DNA from: Opitutaceae bacterium
Lineage (GTDB): Bacteria; Verrucomicrobiota; Verrucomicrobiia; Opitutales; Opitutaceae
Length of the DNA stretch: 35,738 nucleotides
Direction: 5' to 3'
Assembly: GCA_003151495.1 (NCBI GenBank)
Contig: PLXR01000063.1
Location: forward strand, 18,065 to 53,802
The position numbers and the translations under genes are program-made. Positions 16,647 to 25,922 of the stretch are shown here, piece after piece (within the stretch, counting starts at the first letter, position 1; the number at the start of each line of letters is the position of its first letter). Under the pieces are notes generated by a model. It was not told where the DNA came from, ran no database searches, and worked only from the letters and a program-made list of their open reading frames with translations.

Positions 16647-17744
16647 ATGCCCAACACGTTCGGAAAACTCTTCACGATCTCCACCTGGGGCGAGAGTCAT
16701 GGCGCCGCCGTCGGGGTGGTCCTGGACGGGTGCCCCCCCGGGCTCCCGCTCTCCGAGGCGGACATCCAGCCCGACCTGGACCGGCGCAGGCCCGGCCAGA
16801 GCGACCTGGTGACCCCGAGGAAGGAGAAGGACCTCGTGGAGATCCTTTCCGGGGTGTTTGAGGGAAAGACGACCGGCGCCCCGGTCTCGATGCTCGTCCG
16901 CAACTCCGATGCCCGCCCGGGGGCCTATGACGAGATGCGCGAGAAGTTCAGGCCCTCCCACGCGGATTTCACGTACATGGCCAAGTACGGTCTCAGGGAC
17001 CACAGGGGAGGGGGCCGGAGCTCCGCCCGCGAGACGATAGGCCGGGTGGCCGCGGGCGCCGTGGCGAGGAAGATCCTCTCGCTCGCCGGGGCGGTCGAGA
17101 TCCGCGCCTATGTGGCGCGGGTCCACGACATTTCCCTGCCCCCCGGCTCCGACGACACATTCCCCTCCCTGGCGGAGGTCGAGGCGACCCCCGTCCGCTG
17201 CCCGCATCCCGCCACCGCGGCCGCCATGATAAGGCGGATCGAGGAGGCCCGCTCCCAGGGCGACTCGGTCGGCGGCCTCATCCGCTGCCGCATCCGCGGC
17301 GTGCCCGCCGGCCTCGGCGAGCCGGTCTTCGACCGGCTGGAAGCCGACCTCGGCAAGGCCATGCTTTCCCTGCCGGCGACCAAGGGATTCGAGGTCGGCA
17401 GCGGCTTCGCCGGGACCCTCCTCAGGGGCTCGGAGCACAACGACGCCTTTGTCCCGAAGGGCGGCAAGGTCGGCACCGCGACCAACCGCTCCGGCGGCAT
17501 CCAGGGCGGCATCAGCAACGGCGAGGAGATCACCTTCACCGTGGCCTTCAAGCCGACGGCGACGATCATGAAGCCCCAGCAGACGGTCGACCTCTCCGGC
17601 GCCGCGGCGGAGCTGACTGGCAGGGGCCGGCACGACCCCTGCGTCCTCCCGAGGGCGGTGCCGATCGTCGAGGCCATGGCGGCGCTCGTCCTCCTCGACC
17701 ACTGGATGCGCAACGCCGCGCAGAACAAGACCTTCAAATTCTGA
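16647..17744 (+). CDS. aroC: Chorismate synthase
   Basis: Catalyses the last step of the shikimate pathway, EPSP to chorismate, with reduced FMN as cofactor, in the cytoplasm. All three signatures are present: '[21 protein letters not shown]' near the N-terminus, '[22 protein letters not shown]' in the middle, and '[23 protein letters not shown]' near the end. At 365 residues it has the usual length. ATG 16647 gives the standard start '[19 protein letters not shown]'; the frame is open 34 codons further upstream but that extension is not family-like. Confidence 0.97.
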   Translation: MPNTFGKLFTISTWGESHGAAVGVVLDGCPPGLPLSEADIQPDLDRRRPGQSDLVTPRKEKDLVEILSGVFEGKTTGAPVSMLVRNSDARPGAYDEMREKFRPSHADFTYMAKYGLRDHRGGGRSSARETIGRVAAGAVARKILSLAGAVEIRAYVARVHDISLPPGSDDTFPSLAEVEATPVRCPHPATAAAMIRRIEEARSQGDSVGGLIRCRIRGVPAGLGEPVFDRLEADLGKAMLSLPATKGFEVGSGFAGTLLRGSEHNDAFVPKGGKVGTATNRSGGIQGGISNGEEITFTVAFKPTATIMKPQQTVDLSGAAAELTGRGRHDPCVLPRAVPIVEAMAALVLLDHWMRNAAQNKTFKF

Positions 17745-17767
17745 GCGAACCGGATGACAAGCCCCTG

Positions 17768-18502
17768 GTGTACCTGATTCTCGGGGCCGCGGTCTCGGGA
17801 CGCAGGGAGGTGCTGTCGGACCTGATCGAGTTCGGGCTGGGGGAGGCCGACCGCCCCGCGGTCCTCCTCTCCTCCGCCGAGTGGCCGGCCCCGGCCGACG
17901 CCAAGTTTCCCGACGCGGGCTGCTGGACCCTCGGCCCCGAGAACTCCGTGGAGGCCGAGTTTCCGCCGGATGCCAGCCACGTCTTCATCCTCTCCGACGG
18001 GAGGCTGAACCCCGTGGACCAGGTCGAGGCCTGGAAAACCTGGCTCGGGGAGCGCACGATCGAGGTCGCCCGGGTGATCTCCGTCGTCAACTGCAGGCTC
18101 GTGGAGGCGAACCCCAAGCTCTTCGCCTGGTACGAGGCCTGCATCTTCTACTCGGACGTCGTCCTCCTGAACCAGAGGGACAACGTCCCCAACAAGTGGA
18201 TCGGCGACTTCAAGGCGAAGTTCGAGGACCGGTTCTACCCCTGCCTCTTCGAGTTCGTGAAGGACAACCGCGTCAAGAACCCGGCCCTTGTCCTGGCCCC
18301 GGTCGCCCGCCGGATGTCGCATGTCTTCGACGAGCAGGACTGGGTCGCGGTCGACGAGGAGGACGACGAGGACTCCGCGGAGGACGGCGACGAGACGGAG
18401 ATGAAGCCTGCGGAGGACCACTACATGGAGCGCCGCAACGGGGGCCGCCGGGTCCACGAGATCCCGAACATCGCGGACTTCCTCCCGAAGGCGCCGGGAT
18501 GA
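17768..18502 (+). CDS. CobW/G3E GTPase-like protein with degenerate P-loop
   Basis: A protein of about 245 residues that I recognise only by fold hints. It opens 'YLILGAAVSGRREVLSDLI', where a G3E GTPase would have 'GFLGAGKTTLL'; the Lys and Thr of the P-loop are replaced by Arg-Arg. Later 'VISVVNCRLVEANPKLF...YSDVVLLNQRDNV' matches the region 'vvDa......aDvvllNK.D' that binds guanine in CobW/UreG proteins, with N-Q-R-D instead of N-K-x-D. The C-terminus is very acidic ('DEEDDEDSAEDGDE') and then basic. Nucleotide binding is therefore doubtful. The start is GTG 17768; CTG 17741, in frame and overlapping the aroC stop, is an alternative giving '[14 protein letters not shown]'. It probably shares a transcript with aroC. 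Confidence 0.7.
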   Translation: MYLILGAAVSGRREVLSDLIEFGLGEADRPAVLLSSAEWPAPADAKFPDAGCWTLGPENSVEAEFPPDASHVFILSDGRLNPVDQVEAWKTWLGERTIEVARVISVVNCRLVEANPKLFAWYEACIFYSDVVLLNQRDNVPNKWIGDFKAKFEDRFYPCLFEFVKDNRVKNPALVLAPVARRMSHVFDEQDWVAVDEEDDEDSAEDGDETEMKPAEDHYMERRNGGRRVHEIPNIADFLPKAPG

Positions 18503-18520
18503 CCCGGCGCCTCACCCTCC

Positions 18521-21500
18521 TCAGGGGATCCTGAGCACGGTCCCGATCGAGAGCGTGCTCTCGTTCGGGAGCTTGTCCCGGTTCGCCTGGTAGATCGCCA
18601 GCCACCGGTTTGCCGTGCCGTAGTACCGGTACGAGATCCGGGTGAGCGTGTCGCCGTCGACGACCGTGTGCGTCCGGACGACCGGCGCGGGGGCGGGAGC
18701 GGGCGGCGCGGGCGCCGCCGCCTGTGCGGCGACGACGGTCCCCGGCCGCAGCGGCGACGACCGGCGCAGGCGGCTGTTCTCGTCCTGCAGGAGCGCCGTT
18801 GTGCGCTGCGCCGCGGCAAGCCTGTCGGAGAGGTCGGCGACCTGCCGGTCCGATGCGGCCTTCGCGGCCGCCTCCTCGCGGTCCTTGGCCGCACCGGCGT
18901 CCCTGGCCGCGTCCGCCAGCTGGGCGCGGGCTGAGGCGAGGTCGCTCTTCGCCTGCTCAAGCTCGGCCGAGAGGGACTGGGTCTTCACCCCCGTCGTGCT
19001 TGCGGCCCTGAGCGCGGTGTCCTCCGTGTTGAGCTTGTCCGAGAGCGCCTCCTGGTCCCTCTTCGACTGCGCGAGCTGGGCGCGGACGGATTCCAGGGCG
19101 CCCCGGGCGACCTCGAGGGACGACGCGGCGGAGGAGGCCTCCTGCCTGGAGCCCGCGGCGGCCACCTTCGCGGCGTCGAGCTCCCTCCTCAGCGAGTCGA
19201 CCTCCGTGGCAAGGGTCTTGGTCCGGGAGCCCTCGTCGCCCGCGGACCTGAGCGCGGCCTCGTCCGAGGCGAGCTTCGCCGAGAGCGTCTCCGCCTGCTT
19301 CCGGGAATCCGCGAGCTTGGCATTGGCCGAGGTGAGTGCGTCCTGCGCCTCCGACAGCGAGGCGGCGCTCGATGCCGCATCCCTCTTGGATCCCGCCGCG
19401 GCAGACTTTTCCGCCTCGAGCTCGCCCTTCAGCGTGGCGAGTTCCGCAGAGAGGGCCTGGGCCCTGGCGCCCGTATCCCCGGAGGACTTGAGGGCGGCCT
19501 CGTCGTCGGCCAGCTTCGCCTGGGCGGCCGCAAGGGCTTCCCTGGCCTGGGCCAGCGATGTTGAGTTTTCCTGGGAGCCCGAGGCCGCGAGCTTCGCCGC
19601 ATCGAGTTCCTTCCGCAGCGAGGCCACGTCGGACTCGAGGGCCTTCGCCCGCGCTTCGGCGTCCGCCGAGGACTTGAGCGCGGCCTCATCGGAGGCAAGC
19701 CTCGAGGAGAGCGAGCCGGCGCTCACCTGGGACTCCGCCAGCTTGGCCTGCGTGTCGGAGAGTTCCTTTTGGGCCTGGGCAAGGGCGGCGGTGTCGGGCG
19801 ACGCCCCCTGCCTCGCGCCGGCTGAGGCGAGCTTGGCGGCGTCGAGTTCCTTCCGGAGCGACGCCACGTCCCCTTCAAGGGACTTGGCCCTGGCCTCGGC
19901 ATCCGCCGAGGACTTGAGCGCCGCCTCATCCGAGGCGAGCCTCGAGGAGAGCGAGGCCGAGCTGACCTGGGACTCCGCCAGCTTGGCCTTCGTATCGGAA
20001 AGTTCCTGGCGGGCCTGGGCGAGCGCGGCCGCGTCGGCGGAGGCGTCCGGCCTCGGGGAAGCCGCCGCAAGCTTGGCCGTGTCGCGCTCCTTCCGGGCAA
20101 GGGCGAGCTCGGATGCGGCAGCCTCGCTCTCGGCAGTGCGGCTCGCGACCTGCCGCTTGAGCGCCGCGATCGTCGCCTCGGAATCCGACCTCGCCTTTTC
20201 GGACGCCTGGTTTGCGGCAGCAACCGCCTGCTGGGACCTGGCCTTCTCGGCCTCGGATTCCCTGAGCGCCTGCGCCAGGCGCTCATCGGAGGCGGCCATG
20301 ACGGAAGCGAGCTCGGCCTTGGCCTTCTCGAGCGCGGTGGCCATGGCCGCCAGCTTGGGGCCGGCGTCGCCCGCGTTGTTCTCCACGGAGGTCCTGGCGG
20401 CCTTCTCGGCCTTCTGGGACTCCATCAGCTGGTCGGAGAGCGTGGACCTTTCCTCGCGGAGCTGGGCGATGGTCTGGTCGGAGGCGGTGGCGCGGGTCTT
20501 CTCCGCCTCCGCGGCCTTCTGCGCATCCGCGAGCTGGGAGCGCACGGTTTCCAGGTCTCCCCTGGCCTTGGTCAGGTCTGTCGTCAGGGCCTGGGCCCTC
20601 ACCCCCGTGTCCCGGGTGGCCTTGAGCGCGCCCTCCTCCGACGCGAGCCTCGCGGTCGCGTTCGCGAGGTCGCCCTTCGCCTGGGTGAGTTCCGCCGCCA
20701 TGGCAGCGTTCTGTTTTTCAAGGCGCGCGGCATCCTCGGCCGCCATCGCCTTCTTTGCGTCGGCGATCTCCTTGTCCTGCGCGATCTGCCTGTTCGCGAT
20801 CTCGAGGTCGGACTTCGCCTTGTCGAGGAGCGAGGCATCCCGGGCCGACTCCTTCCGGGCCGACGCGAGGTCTGCCATGAGGGCCTGCGCCTTCGACCCG
20901 GAATCCCCCGCCGCCTTGAGCGCCTCCTCATCGGAGGCCAGCCTCGCGGCCAACGACACGGACTCGGCCTTGGCGGTCTCTGCGGCCTTCTGGGCCTCCG
21001 CAAGCTGGGACTGGGCGAGGCGCAGGCCCGCCGTGGCCTTCTCGAGGGACGCCGCATTGGCATCAGACTCCTTCCTTGAGGCGGCGGTCGCCGCCTCGAG
21101 TTCCTTTCGCGCCGAGGCGAGCTCGGCGGCAAGGACCTGGGCCTTGGCGCCGGCGTCACTGGCGGCCTTCAGAGCGGCCTCGCCCGCGGCCACCTTCGCA
21201 GCGGCCCCGTCGGCCTCCAGGGCACGCTTGTCCAGGGCCTTCTGGAGCGAGGCGATCTGGGACTTGGAGAATTCGTCGGCCTTGGCCGCCTGGGCAAGCT
21301 GCGTGGTGGCCCGGGCAAGGTCCCCCTTGACGATCGTGAGCTCGGCCGTGGCCGCGGCGCATTCCTTTGCAAGGCGCTCGTTCTCCGCGGCTGTCGCCGC
21401 CTTTGCCGCGTCCGATGCGGCGACCGCCTGGGCAAGCTGGGTGCGCACCGAGCCAAGGTCGGTCGTGGCCTTCTCCAGCGCCGTGGCGTTGTTGGCCGCC

Positions 21501-23914
21501 TCCTTCCGTGCCGCCGCGGACGCTGCGGTCGCGGCATCGAGGTCCCTGCGTGCGGACGCGAGGTCCGCGGCCAGGGCCTGGGCCTTGGCGCCGGAGTCGC
21601 CCGTCGCCTTGAGCGCGGACTCGTCGGAGGCCAGCCTCGAGGAAAGCGCAGCGGAATCCGCCCTTGCCGCCTCCGTTGCCTTCTGGGCCTGTGCAAGCTG
21701 GCTCGTTGCGTCTGCCAAGTCACTGCGGGCCTTGGAGAGTTCCGCCGCCGTGGCGGCATTCTGCTTCTCGAGCCTTGCCTCGGTCTCGGCGGCCATGGCC
21801 TTCTTTGCGGCGGCGGCCTCCCCGGCCTGGGCGAGCTGCCCGCGGGTCGCCTGGAGATCGGCCTTGGCCTGGTCGAGCGACGCTGCGTTCGCGGAGGCCT
21901 CCTTCTTCGCAGCGGCCGCCGCGGAATTCGACGCCTCAAGGTCCTTCCGGACCGAGGCAAGTTCGGCCGAAAGGCTTCCCGCCTTGGCGCCGGTGTCTCC
22001 CGCGGCCTTCAGTGCGGAATCGTCCGCCGCGAGCCTGGAGGACAGGGCCTCCTGGTCCTTCTTCGCCTGCGCAAGCTGGCTCATTTCAGTGTCGAGGTCC
22101 TTCCGTGCCGCGGTCAACTCGGCTGCCAGGGTTCCGGCCCTGGCCGCGGTGTCGCCCGCCGCCTTCAGGGCGGTCTCATCCGCGGCGAGTTTCGCCGACA
22201 GTGCTTCCTGATCCTTCATTGCCTGCGCAAGCTGGCCCTTCTCGGAATCAAGGTCCTTCCGGGCCTGGTCGAGAGCCTCGGCTGCAGCGGCAGACCTCTT
22301 CCCGGAGGCCTCGGCCGCGGCGTTTGCGGCGTCGAGGGTCCGATGCGCCGCGCTCAATTCGGCGGCCAGACTCTGGGTCTTGGCTCCTGCATCGCCAGCG
22401 GACTTGAGGGCGACCTCGTCCGCCGCGAGCTTGTCATTGAGCGCTTCACGGCCCTTCAGGGCCTCGGAGAGCTGCGCCCGGACCGAGGCAAGGTCGGCAT
22501 TGGACTGCGAAAGGTCCGCCGCGAGCTTGCCCGCGCCGGCCTTCGTGGATTCAGCGGCCTTGAGCGCCGCCTCGGAGTCGGCGAGCCTGGCCCTGAGGGT
22601 GCTTAGGTCCGCCGTCTGCGTTGCGAGCTCCTTTTCGAGCGAAGCCGACCAGGTGGCCTCGGCCTCCTTCTCCTTCGCGACCGCGGCATTGGCCGCCTCC
22701 AAGTCCGTGGTGAGCTTTGCGAGTTCCGCGACCTTTGCCGCCGCCTCCGAGTCGGACTGGTCCTTCGCGGCAAACGCGGCCTTCACCGCGTCGTCGGTCG
22801 CCTGCTTTGACTTGGCGAGCTCGGCCTGGGTTGCCGAGAGGTCCCTCTTTGCCTGGGCAAGTTCTGTAGCGAGGGCTTCGGCCCTGCCCCCCGTGCCACT
22901 GGCCGCCTTAAGCGCAGCCTCATCCGCCGCGACCTTTGCCGAGAGAGCCTCCGCATCCGAAGCGCGCCTGGCGAGGTCCTGCTCGAGCGCGGCTATCTTG
23001 GAGGCAGCTGCCGCCTTGTCCGCCTTTGAGGCATCGAGGGCCGCCGCGAGATCGGCCTTGGCCTTTTCCAGGTCGGCTGAAAGGGCCTGCGCGCTCGCGC
23101 CGGCATTGCCCGCGGTCTTGAGCGCAGTGGCGTCCGCTGCGACCTGGGCCGTCAGCTTTGCGACATCCGCCGAGCTCGCCTCCAGGTTCTTTTGGAGGGC
23201 CTCGATCTTCGAATCGGCTTCGGTCTTGGCTTCCTGGAGGGCGGCATTCGCGGTGTCGACTGCCTTTCGGGCCGAGGAAAGCTCCGCAGCCTTGGCCGCG
23301 TCCTGGCTCTCCTGGAGGTTCTTTAGCGCCGACAGTTGAGTCAAAGCCTGGAGGAGCGCCTGGCTCCTCTCGTCCAGCTGGCCCGCCTGCTGCTGGTTGG
23401 CGGCGGTTTGCCGGGCAACCGTGTCCTGGAGCGTCCTTATCTTGGAATTGAGCTGCTCGATCTCGGGATCCGGGGTCGGTGCGGGCGCTTGGGTCTGCTG
23501 CGGCTCCGAGGCCAGCTTGGACTCACGCTCGGGAGCGTCAGCCTTCGTCGCAGGCGTCTGCGCGGACGGGGCCGTGGGCGCCGGCAGGCTGATTGCCGAT
23601 CGCTCGATCGCAAGACGGCGCCGTCCCTCTGCCAAGACGTCCTGGCTCATCCCGGAGACCAGGATGCCAAGGTCCTTGCCGGTGCTTCCCTGCTCGGTCG
23701 CGAGGCTCAGCCACACGAATGCCTCGGCTTGATCCAGGGGCGCCCCGCGCCCGGTCGCATAGGCAATGCCTAGGTTATACTGCGCGATCGAATTGCCGTT
23801 TTCGGCCTTCGCATGCAGCGCCGCGACCTCCTCCGATTCCGAATCCGCGGCAATTGCCGTAACGGCCGGGCTGAGCGCAAGAAGGGCCAGGGCGATGCGA
23901 CCGTGCATGGGCAT
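18521..23914 (-). CDS. Giant secreted coiled-coil protein with Sel1-like and LysM domains
   Basis: A 1797-residue protein with a signal peptide (about 1-23). A Sel1-like/TPR segment follows at about 30-85 ('ALHAKAENGNSIAQYNLGIAYATGRGAPLDQAEAFVWLSLA' region), then a Pro/Thr linker. About 1550 residues of Ala/Lys/Glu/Asp/Ser-rich heptad sequence predict a very long coiled coil. The C-terminal 50 residues form a LysM domain ('HTVVDGDTLTRISYRYYGTANRWLAIYQANRD...IGTVLRIP'), which binds peptidoglycan. The coiled coil contains about 15 copies of a motif 'LaaxLAxDExALKxAGDxGAKAQxLaAELAxARKDL', spaced about 80-130 residues apart. It is probably periplasmic and anchored to the wall, acting as a fibre or spacer; the function is not known. 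It converges with the preceding gene with an 18-base gap. A plus-strand open frame of over 1000 codons lies opposite and is a composition artefact. Confidence 0.85.
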   Translation of the reverse strand: MPMHGRIALALLALSPAVTAIAADSESEEVAALHAKAENGNSIAQYNLGIAYATGRGAPLDQAEAFVWLSLATEQGSTGKDLGILVSGMSQDVLAEGRRRLAIERSAISLPAPTAPSAQTPATKADAPERESKLASEPQQTQAPAPTPDPEIEQLNSKIRTLQDTVARQTAANQQQAGQLDERSQALLQALTQLSALKNLQESQDAAKAAELSSARKAVDTANAALQEAKTEADSKIEALQKNLEASSADVAKLTAQVAADATALKTAGNAGASAQALSADLEKAKADLAAALDASKADKAAAASKIAALEQDLARRASDAEALSAKVAADEAALKAASGTGGRAEALATELAQAKRDLSATQAELAKSKQATDDAVKAAFAAKDQSDSEAAAKVAELAKLTTDLEAANAAVAKEKEAEATWSASLEKELATQTADLSTLRARLADSEAALKAAESTKAGAGKLAADLSQSNADLASVRAQLSEALKGREALNDKLAADEVALKSAGDAGAKTQSLAAELSAAHRTLDAANAAAEASGKRSAAAAEALDQARKDLDSEKGQLAQAMKDQEALSAKLAADETALKAAGDTAARAGTLAAELTAARKDLDTEMSQLAQAKKDQEALSSRLAADDSALKAAGDTGAKAGSLSAELASVRKDLEASNSAAAAAKKEASANAASLDQAKADLQATRGQLAQAGEAAAAKKAMAAETEARLEKQNAATAAELSKARSDLADATSQLAQAQKATEAARADSAALSSRLASDESALKATGDSGAKAQALAADLASARRDLDAATAASAAARKEAANNATALEKATTDLGSVRTQLAQAVAASDAAKAATAAENERLAKECAAATAELTIVKGDLARATTQLAQAAKADEFSKSQIASLQKALDKRALEADGAAAKVAAGEAALKAASDAGAKAQVLAAELASARKELEAATAASRKESDANAASLEKATAGLRLAQSQLAEAQKAAETAKAESVSLAARLASDEEALKAAGDSGSKAQALMADLASARKESARDASLLDKAKSDLEIANRQIAQDKEIADAKKAMAAEDAARLEKQNAAMAAELTQAKGDLANATARLASEEGALKATRDTGVRAQALTTDLTKARGDLETVRSQLADAQKAAEAEKTRATASDQTIAQLREERSTLSDQLMESQKAEKAARTSVENNAGDAGPKLAAMATALEKAKAELASVMAASDERLAQALRESEAEKARSQQAVAAANQASEKARSDSEATIAALKRQVASRTAESEAAASELALARKERDTAKLAAASPRPDASADAAALAQARQELSDTKAKLAESQVSSASLSSRLASDEAALKSSADAEARAKSLEGDVASLRKELDAAKLASAGARQGASPDTAALAQAQKELSDTQAKLAESQVSAGSLSSRLASDEAALKSSADAEARAKALESDVASLRKELDAAKLAASGSQENSTSLAQAREALAAAQAKLADDEAALKSSGDTGARAQALSAELATLKGELEAEKSAAAGSKRDAASSAASLSEAQDALTSANAKLADSRKQAETLSAKLASDEAALRSAGDEGSRTKTLATEVDSLRRELDAAKVAAAGSRQEASSAASSLEVARGALESVRAQLAQSKRDQEALSDKLNTEDTALRAASTTGVKTQSLSAELEQAKSDLASARAQLADAARDAGAAKDREEAAAKAASDRQVADLSDRLAAAQRTTALLQDENSRLRRSSPLRPGTVVAAQAAAPAPPAPAPAPVVRTHTVVDGDTLTRISYRYYGTANRWLAIYQANRDKLPNESTLSIGTVLRIP
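19600..20080 (-). repeat. Recent 240-base tandem duplication inside the coiled-coil gene
   Basis: Two adjacent copies are shifted by exactly 240 bases (80 codons). The stretch beginning near 19683 recurs near 19923, and the one near 19737 recurs near 19977. Both encode 'SLSSRLASDEAALKSSADAE' followed by 'SDVASLRKELDAAKLA'-type sequence with few changes. They are far more alike than the other repeats in this gene. Confidence 0.8.
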
Positions 23915-24093
23915 CAGGGACGTCTAGCAGTATTGAATCTGGAAACAATCCACATTCCTACAGCGAATTGCAGCTGCGGGCGTCGAGGCACCCCCTGTAG
24001 GAACCCAAGCGTCTGCGGATTTCCTAAGGCGTTGGGCCAAGTGCATAAAAAACCCATCAGGCTGTCCTTTTTGGATATATAAGCTAATGATAA
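23915..24093 (-). promoter_or_regulatory. Upstream region of the coiled-coil gene with an inverted repeat
   Basis: The gap contains a perfect nine-base inverted repeat, TTCCTACAG (23955-23963) and CTGTAGGAA (23995-24003), 40-90 bases before the start of the LysM protein. The palindrome GCAGCTGC (23970-23977) sits between the arms. The far end (24045-24110) is strikingly AT-rich for this region. TGCTAGACG at 23921-23929 (minus strand) lies six bases before the ATG and resembles, weakly, the extended -10 boxes of the island genes. Confidence 0.45.
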
Positions 24094-24297
24094 TCAAACG
24101 ATAAAGATCTCGGCACCCGGCCTTTGCAAGTCAGAATATTGAATCGCATTGGAATCGGGCTTCGCAACGACCAGCCCGTCCCAGGGTGCCCCCTTGGTGG
24201 GGTCATAGGCGGCGGCCAGGGTCCCGTCGGTTGCAGCACGAAGGCACGGGGCAAAGCAGAGCGCTGCGCAAAACCCTATGAGCCGGTCGGGATTCAT
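24094..24297 (-). CDS. Possible small secreted protein
   Basis: A 67-residue frame beginning 'MNPDRLIGFCAALCFAPCLRA|ATDG', which looks like a Sec signal peptide with an A-x-A-type cleavage region. A short mature part of about 45 residues ends 'RPGAEIFIV'. It lies 74 bases after the radical SAM gene on the same strand and could share its transcript. I recognise no family. The frame remains open 12 codons upstream. The lack of a clear ribosome binding site and the small size leave it uncertain; it could also be the remnant of a longer exported protein. Confidence 0.4.
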   Translation of the reverse strand: MNPDRLIGFCAALCFAPCLRAATDGTLAAAYDPTKGAPWDGLVVAKPDSNAIQYSDLQRPGAEIFIV

Positions 24298-24371
24298 TGT
24301 CGGTCGTCGGATCGCCAAAAAGGAAGCCCGCAAGGAACGGACGCCTCCTCAGCGCGGTTCCTGCCCCGCGA

Positions 24372-25922
24372 TCAGGAGCCCTCCTGGCGGGCGGCCATCC
24401 GCTGGAGGGTCTCGATGTATTCCCACATCGGTCCGCGCACGCCGCGCTCCCGCAGCCTGCCCATGGTCGCATGGAATTCCCGAGGCGGATCCCCGACCAC
24501 CCAGTTGTGGTTCCGCTCCCGGTGCCGCCGCAGGCGCTCATAGAGGCCTCCGACGGTAAAGTGCGGCTCCACGTGAAAGCGGGGAGTCACCAGGTCATCG
24601 GAGGCGGAGTCGCCTTCCCTTGTGGGCTCCAGCTCACTCCAGAGCGGCGTTCCCGGGTAGACCCGCATGCCCAGGGTGGCAAAAAAGAAGGCTTCCGGAA
24701 GGCGCTGAGCCCGCGCGAGCGTCTCCTCAAGGGTGTCCGCCGTCTCCCCGGGCCCGCCGAAGATGAGAAAATGGCTATATTTGATCCCCAGCTCGTGCGC
24801 GTAGCGGCTGGCCTCCTCGATCTCCTCAAACGAAAACCCCTTCCCGTACCTCCCGAGAACCGGGTCCGAAAGGCTGTCCGATCCGAATTCAATATGCCTA
24901 AGTCCGGCCCGACGCATCGTTGCGAGCAGATCCCTCGTGAGCCTGCGGGGGCGCAGGAAGCATTGCCACTCCATGTCGAGTTTCGCCTCGGCAAGCGCCT
25001 CGCATATCCGGAGGACATGGTCCTCATGGGTGTTGAAAACCGAGTCCACTATGGAGGTGTACTTCGCCCCAAGTTTCACCAGGTCCGCCATTTCCCGGAC
25101 GACCTCCAGGGCGGGGCGGTACCGGCTTCGCTTTCCCTCGATGATCGGATAGGTGCAGTAGCAACATTTCAAGGGACAACCCCTCTGCGTCTGGACTCCC
25201 AGAAGCGAACCCCGTGACGTGTACGCCCGGATGAGCTCCGGGTCGTGATCGGGGGCGGTGTCGAAAAGCACGGCCCGGGAATCGTGGGGGCTGATGCATA
25301 TCGTCCCGCCCGCATTCCGGTGGAGCAAGCCGGGTATGGCCTCGGTCGAGCCACCGGTCTCGAGCGCGCCCAGCAAGCGGACCAGCGCCCCCTCGCCTTC
25401 GCCTTGGATCCCGTAGTCCGCCCCGGTCAACTCGAGGATCTCAAGGGGGAATATGGAGAATCCGCTCCCCCCAATGATGAGGCGCGCTGGGGTCGCCGCG
25501 CGGATCCGGCGACAGCAGTCCAGCAGATCCCCGACAAAGGAATTCGGGTTGTGGTATTGGACGTTGTCGACGTTGCGCATCGAAAGCGCGACGAAGTCGG
25601 GCCTGAACGAAGCAATACGCAGTTCCAGCGTATCTGCCGAAGCCAATCTGTCCCAGGTGGCCGTCCGGTATCCCGCGGAGCGCAATGAGCCGTTCAGATA
25701 GGCGAGGCCCACCGGATATACGGGGTAGGGCTGGTCATAGCGGTTTGGGTTAACGAGCAGTATCCGGCTGTTTCTGGCCGGCTCCGGCGCACCTTCGATC
25801 CCATTGCAGGGTTCGCCCACGTTGCATGCGGCCGCGTCCCCAGGGGTAAGGGTCAGCGAAGCTTTCAAGGGGTTATTGGATAGCGGACCTGCGGAGAAGC
25901 GGCAAGGAGAGAGGCTTGGCAT
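24372..25922 (-). CDS. B12-binding-domain radical SAM protein
   Basis: A 516-residue radical SAM enzyme of the cobalamin-binding-domain type. Residues about 51-200 resemble a B12-binding Rossmann domain ('RILLVNPNRYDQPYPVYPVGLAYLNGSLRSAGY', 'FRPDFVALSMRNVDN', 'RLIIGGSGFSIFP', 'GADYGIQGEGEGALVRLL'), without a DxHxxG motif, as in many of these proteins. The SAM/4Fe-4S motif is CxxxCxxC at C249, C253 and C256 ('RGCPLKCCYCTYP'). The barrel continues with 'EFGSDSLSDPVLGRYGKGF' and 'SHFLIFGGPGETADTLEETLARA'. Relatives act in lipid, hopanoid, peptide and cofactor modification, so the substrate cannot be told from sequence. The first 50 residues before the domain are not family-like, and the true start may be later (for example the GTG codon of V36). 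Confidence 0.85.
   Translation of the reverse strand: MPSLSPCRFSAGPLSNNPLKASLTLTPGDAAACNVGEPCNGIEGAPEPARNSRILLVNPNRYDQPYPVYPVGLAYLNGSLRSAGYRTATWDRLASADTLELRIASFRPDFVALSMRNVDNVQYHNPNSFVGDLLDCCRRIRAATPARLIIGGSGFSIFPLEILELTGADYGIQGEGEGALVRLLGALETGGSTEAIPGLLHRNAGGTICISPHDSRAVLFDTAPDHDPELIRAYTSRGSLLGVQTQRGCPLKCCYCTYPIIEGKRSRYRPALEVVREMADLVKLGAKYTSIVDSVFNTHEDHVLRICEALAEAKLDMEWQCFLRPRRLTRDLLATMRRAGLRHIEFGSDSLSDPVLGRYGKGFSFEEIEEASRYAHELGIKYSHFLIFGGPGETADTLEETLARAQRLPEAFFFATLGMRVYPGTPLWSELEPTREGDSASDDLVTPRFHVEPHFTVGGLYERLRRHRERNHNWVVGDPPREFHATMGRLRERGVRGPMWEYIETLQRMAARQEGS

Noticed and set aside
18642-22211. Plus-strand open frame of 1189 codons opposite the coiled-coil gene
   Set aside because: Its Ala/Ser-rich sequence is the mirror of repeated codons of the real gene on the other strand. 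It has no signal, domain or start context.
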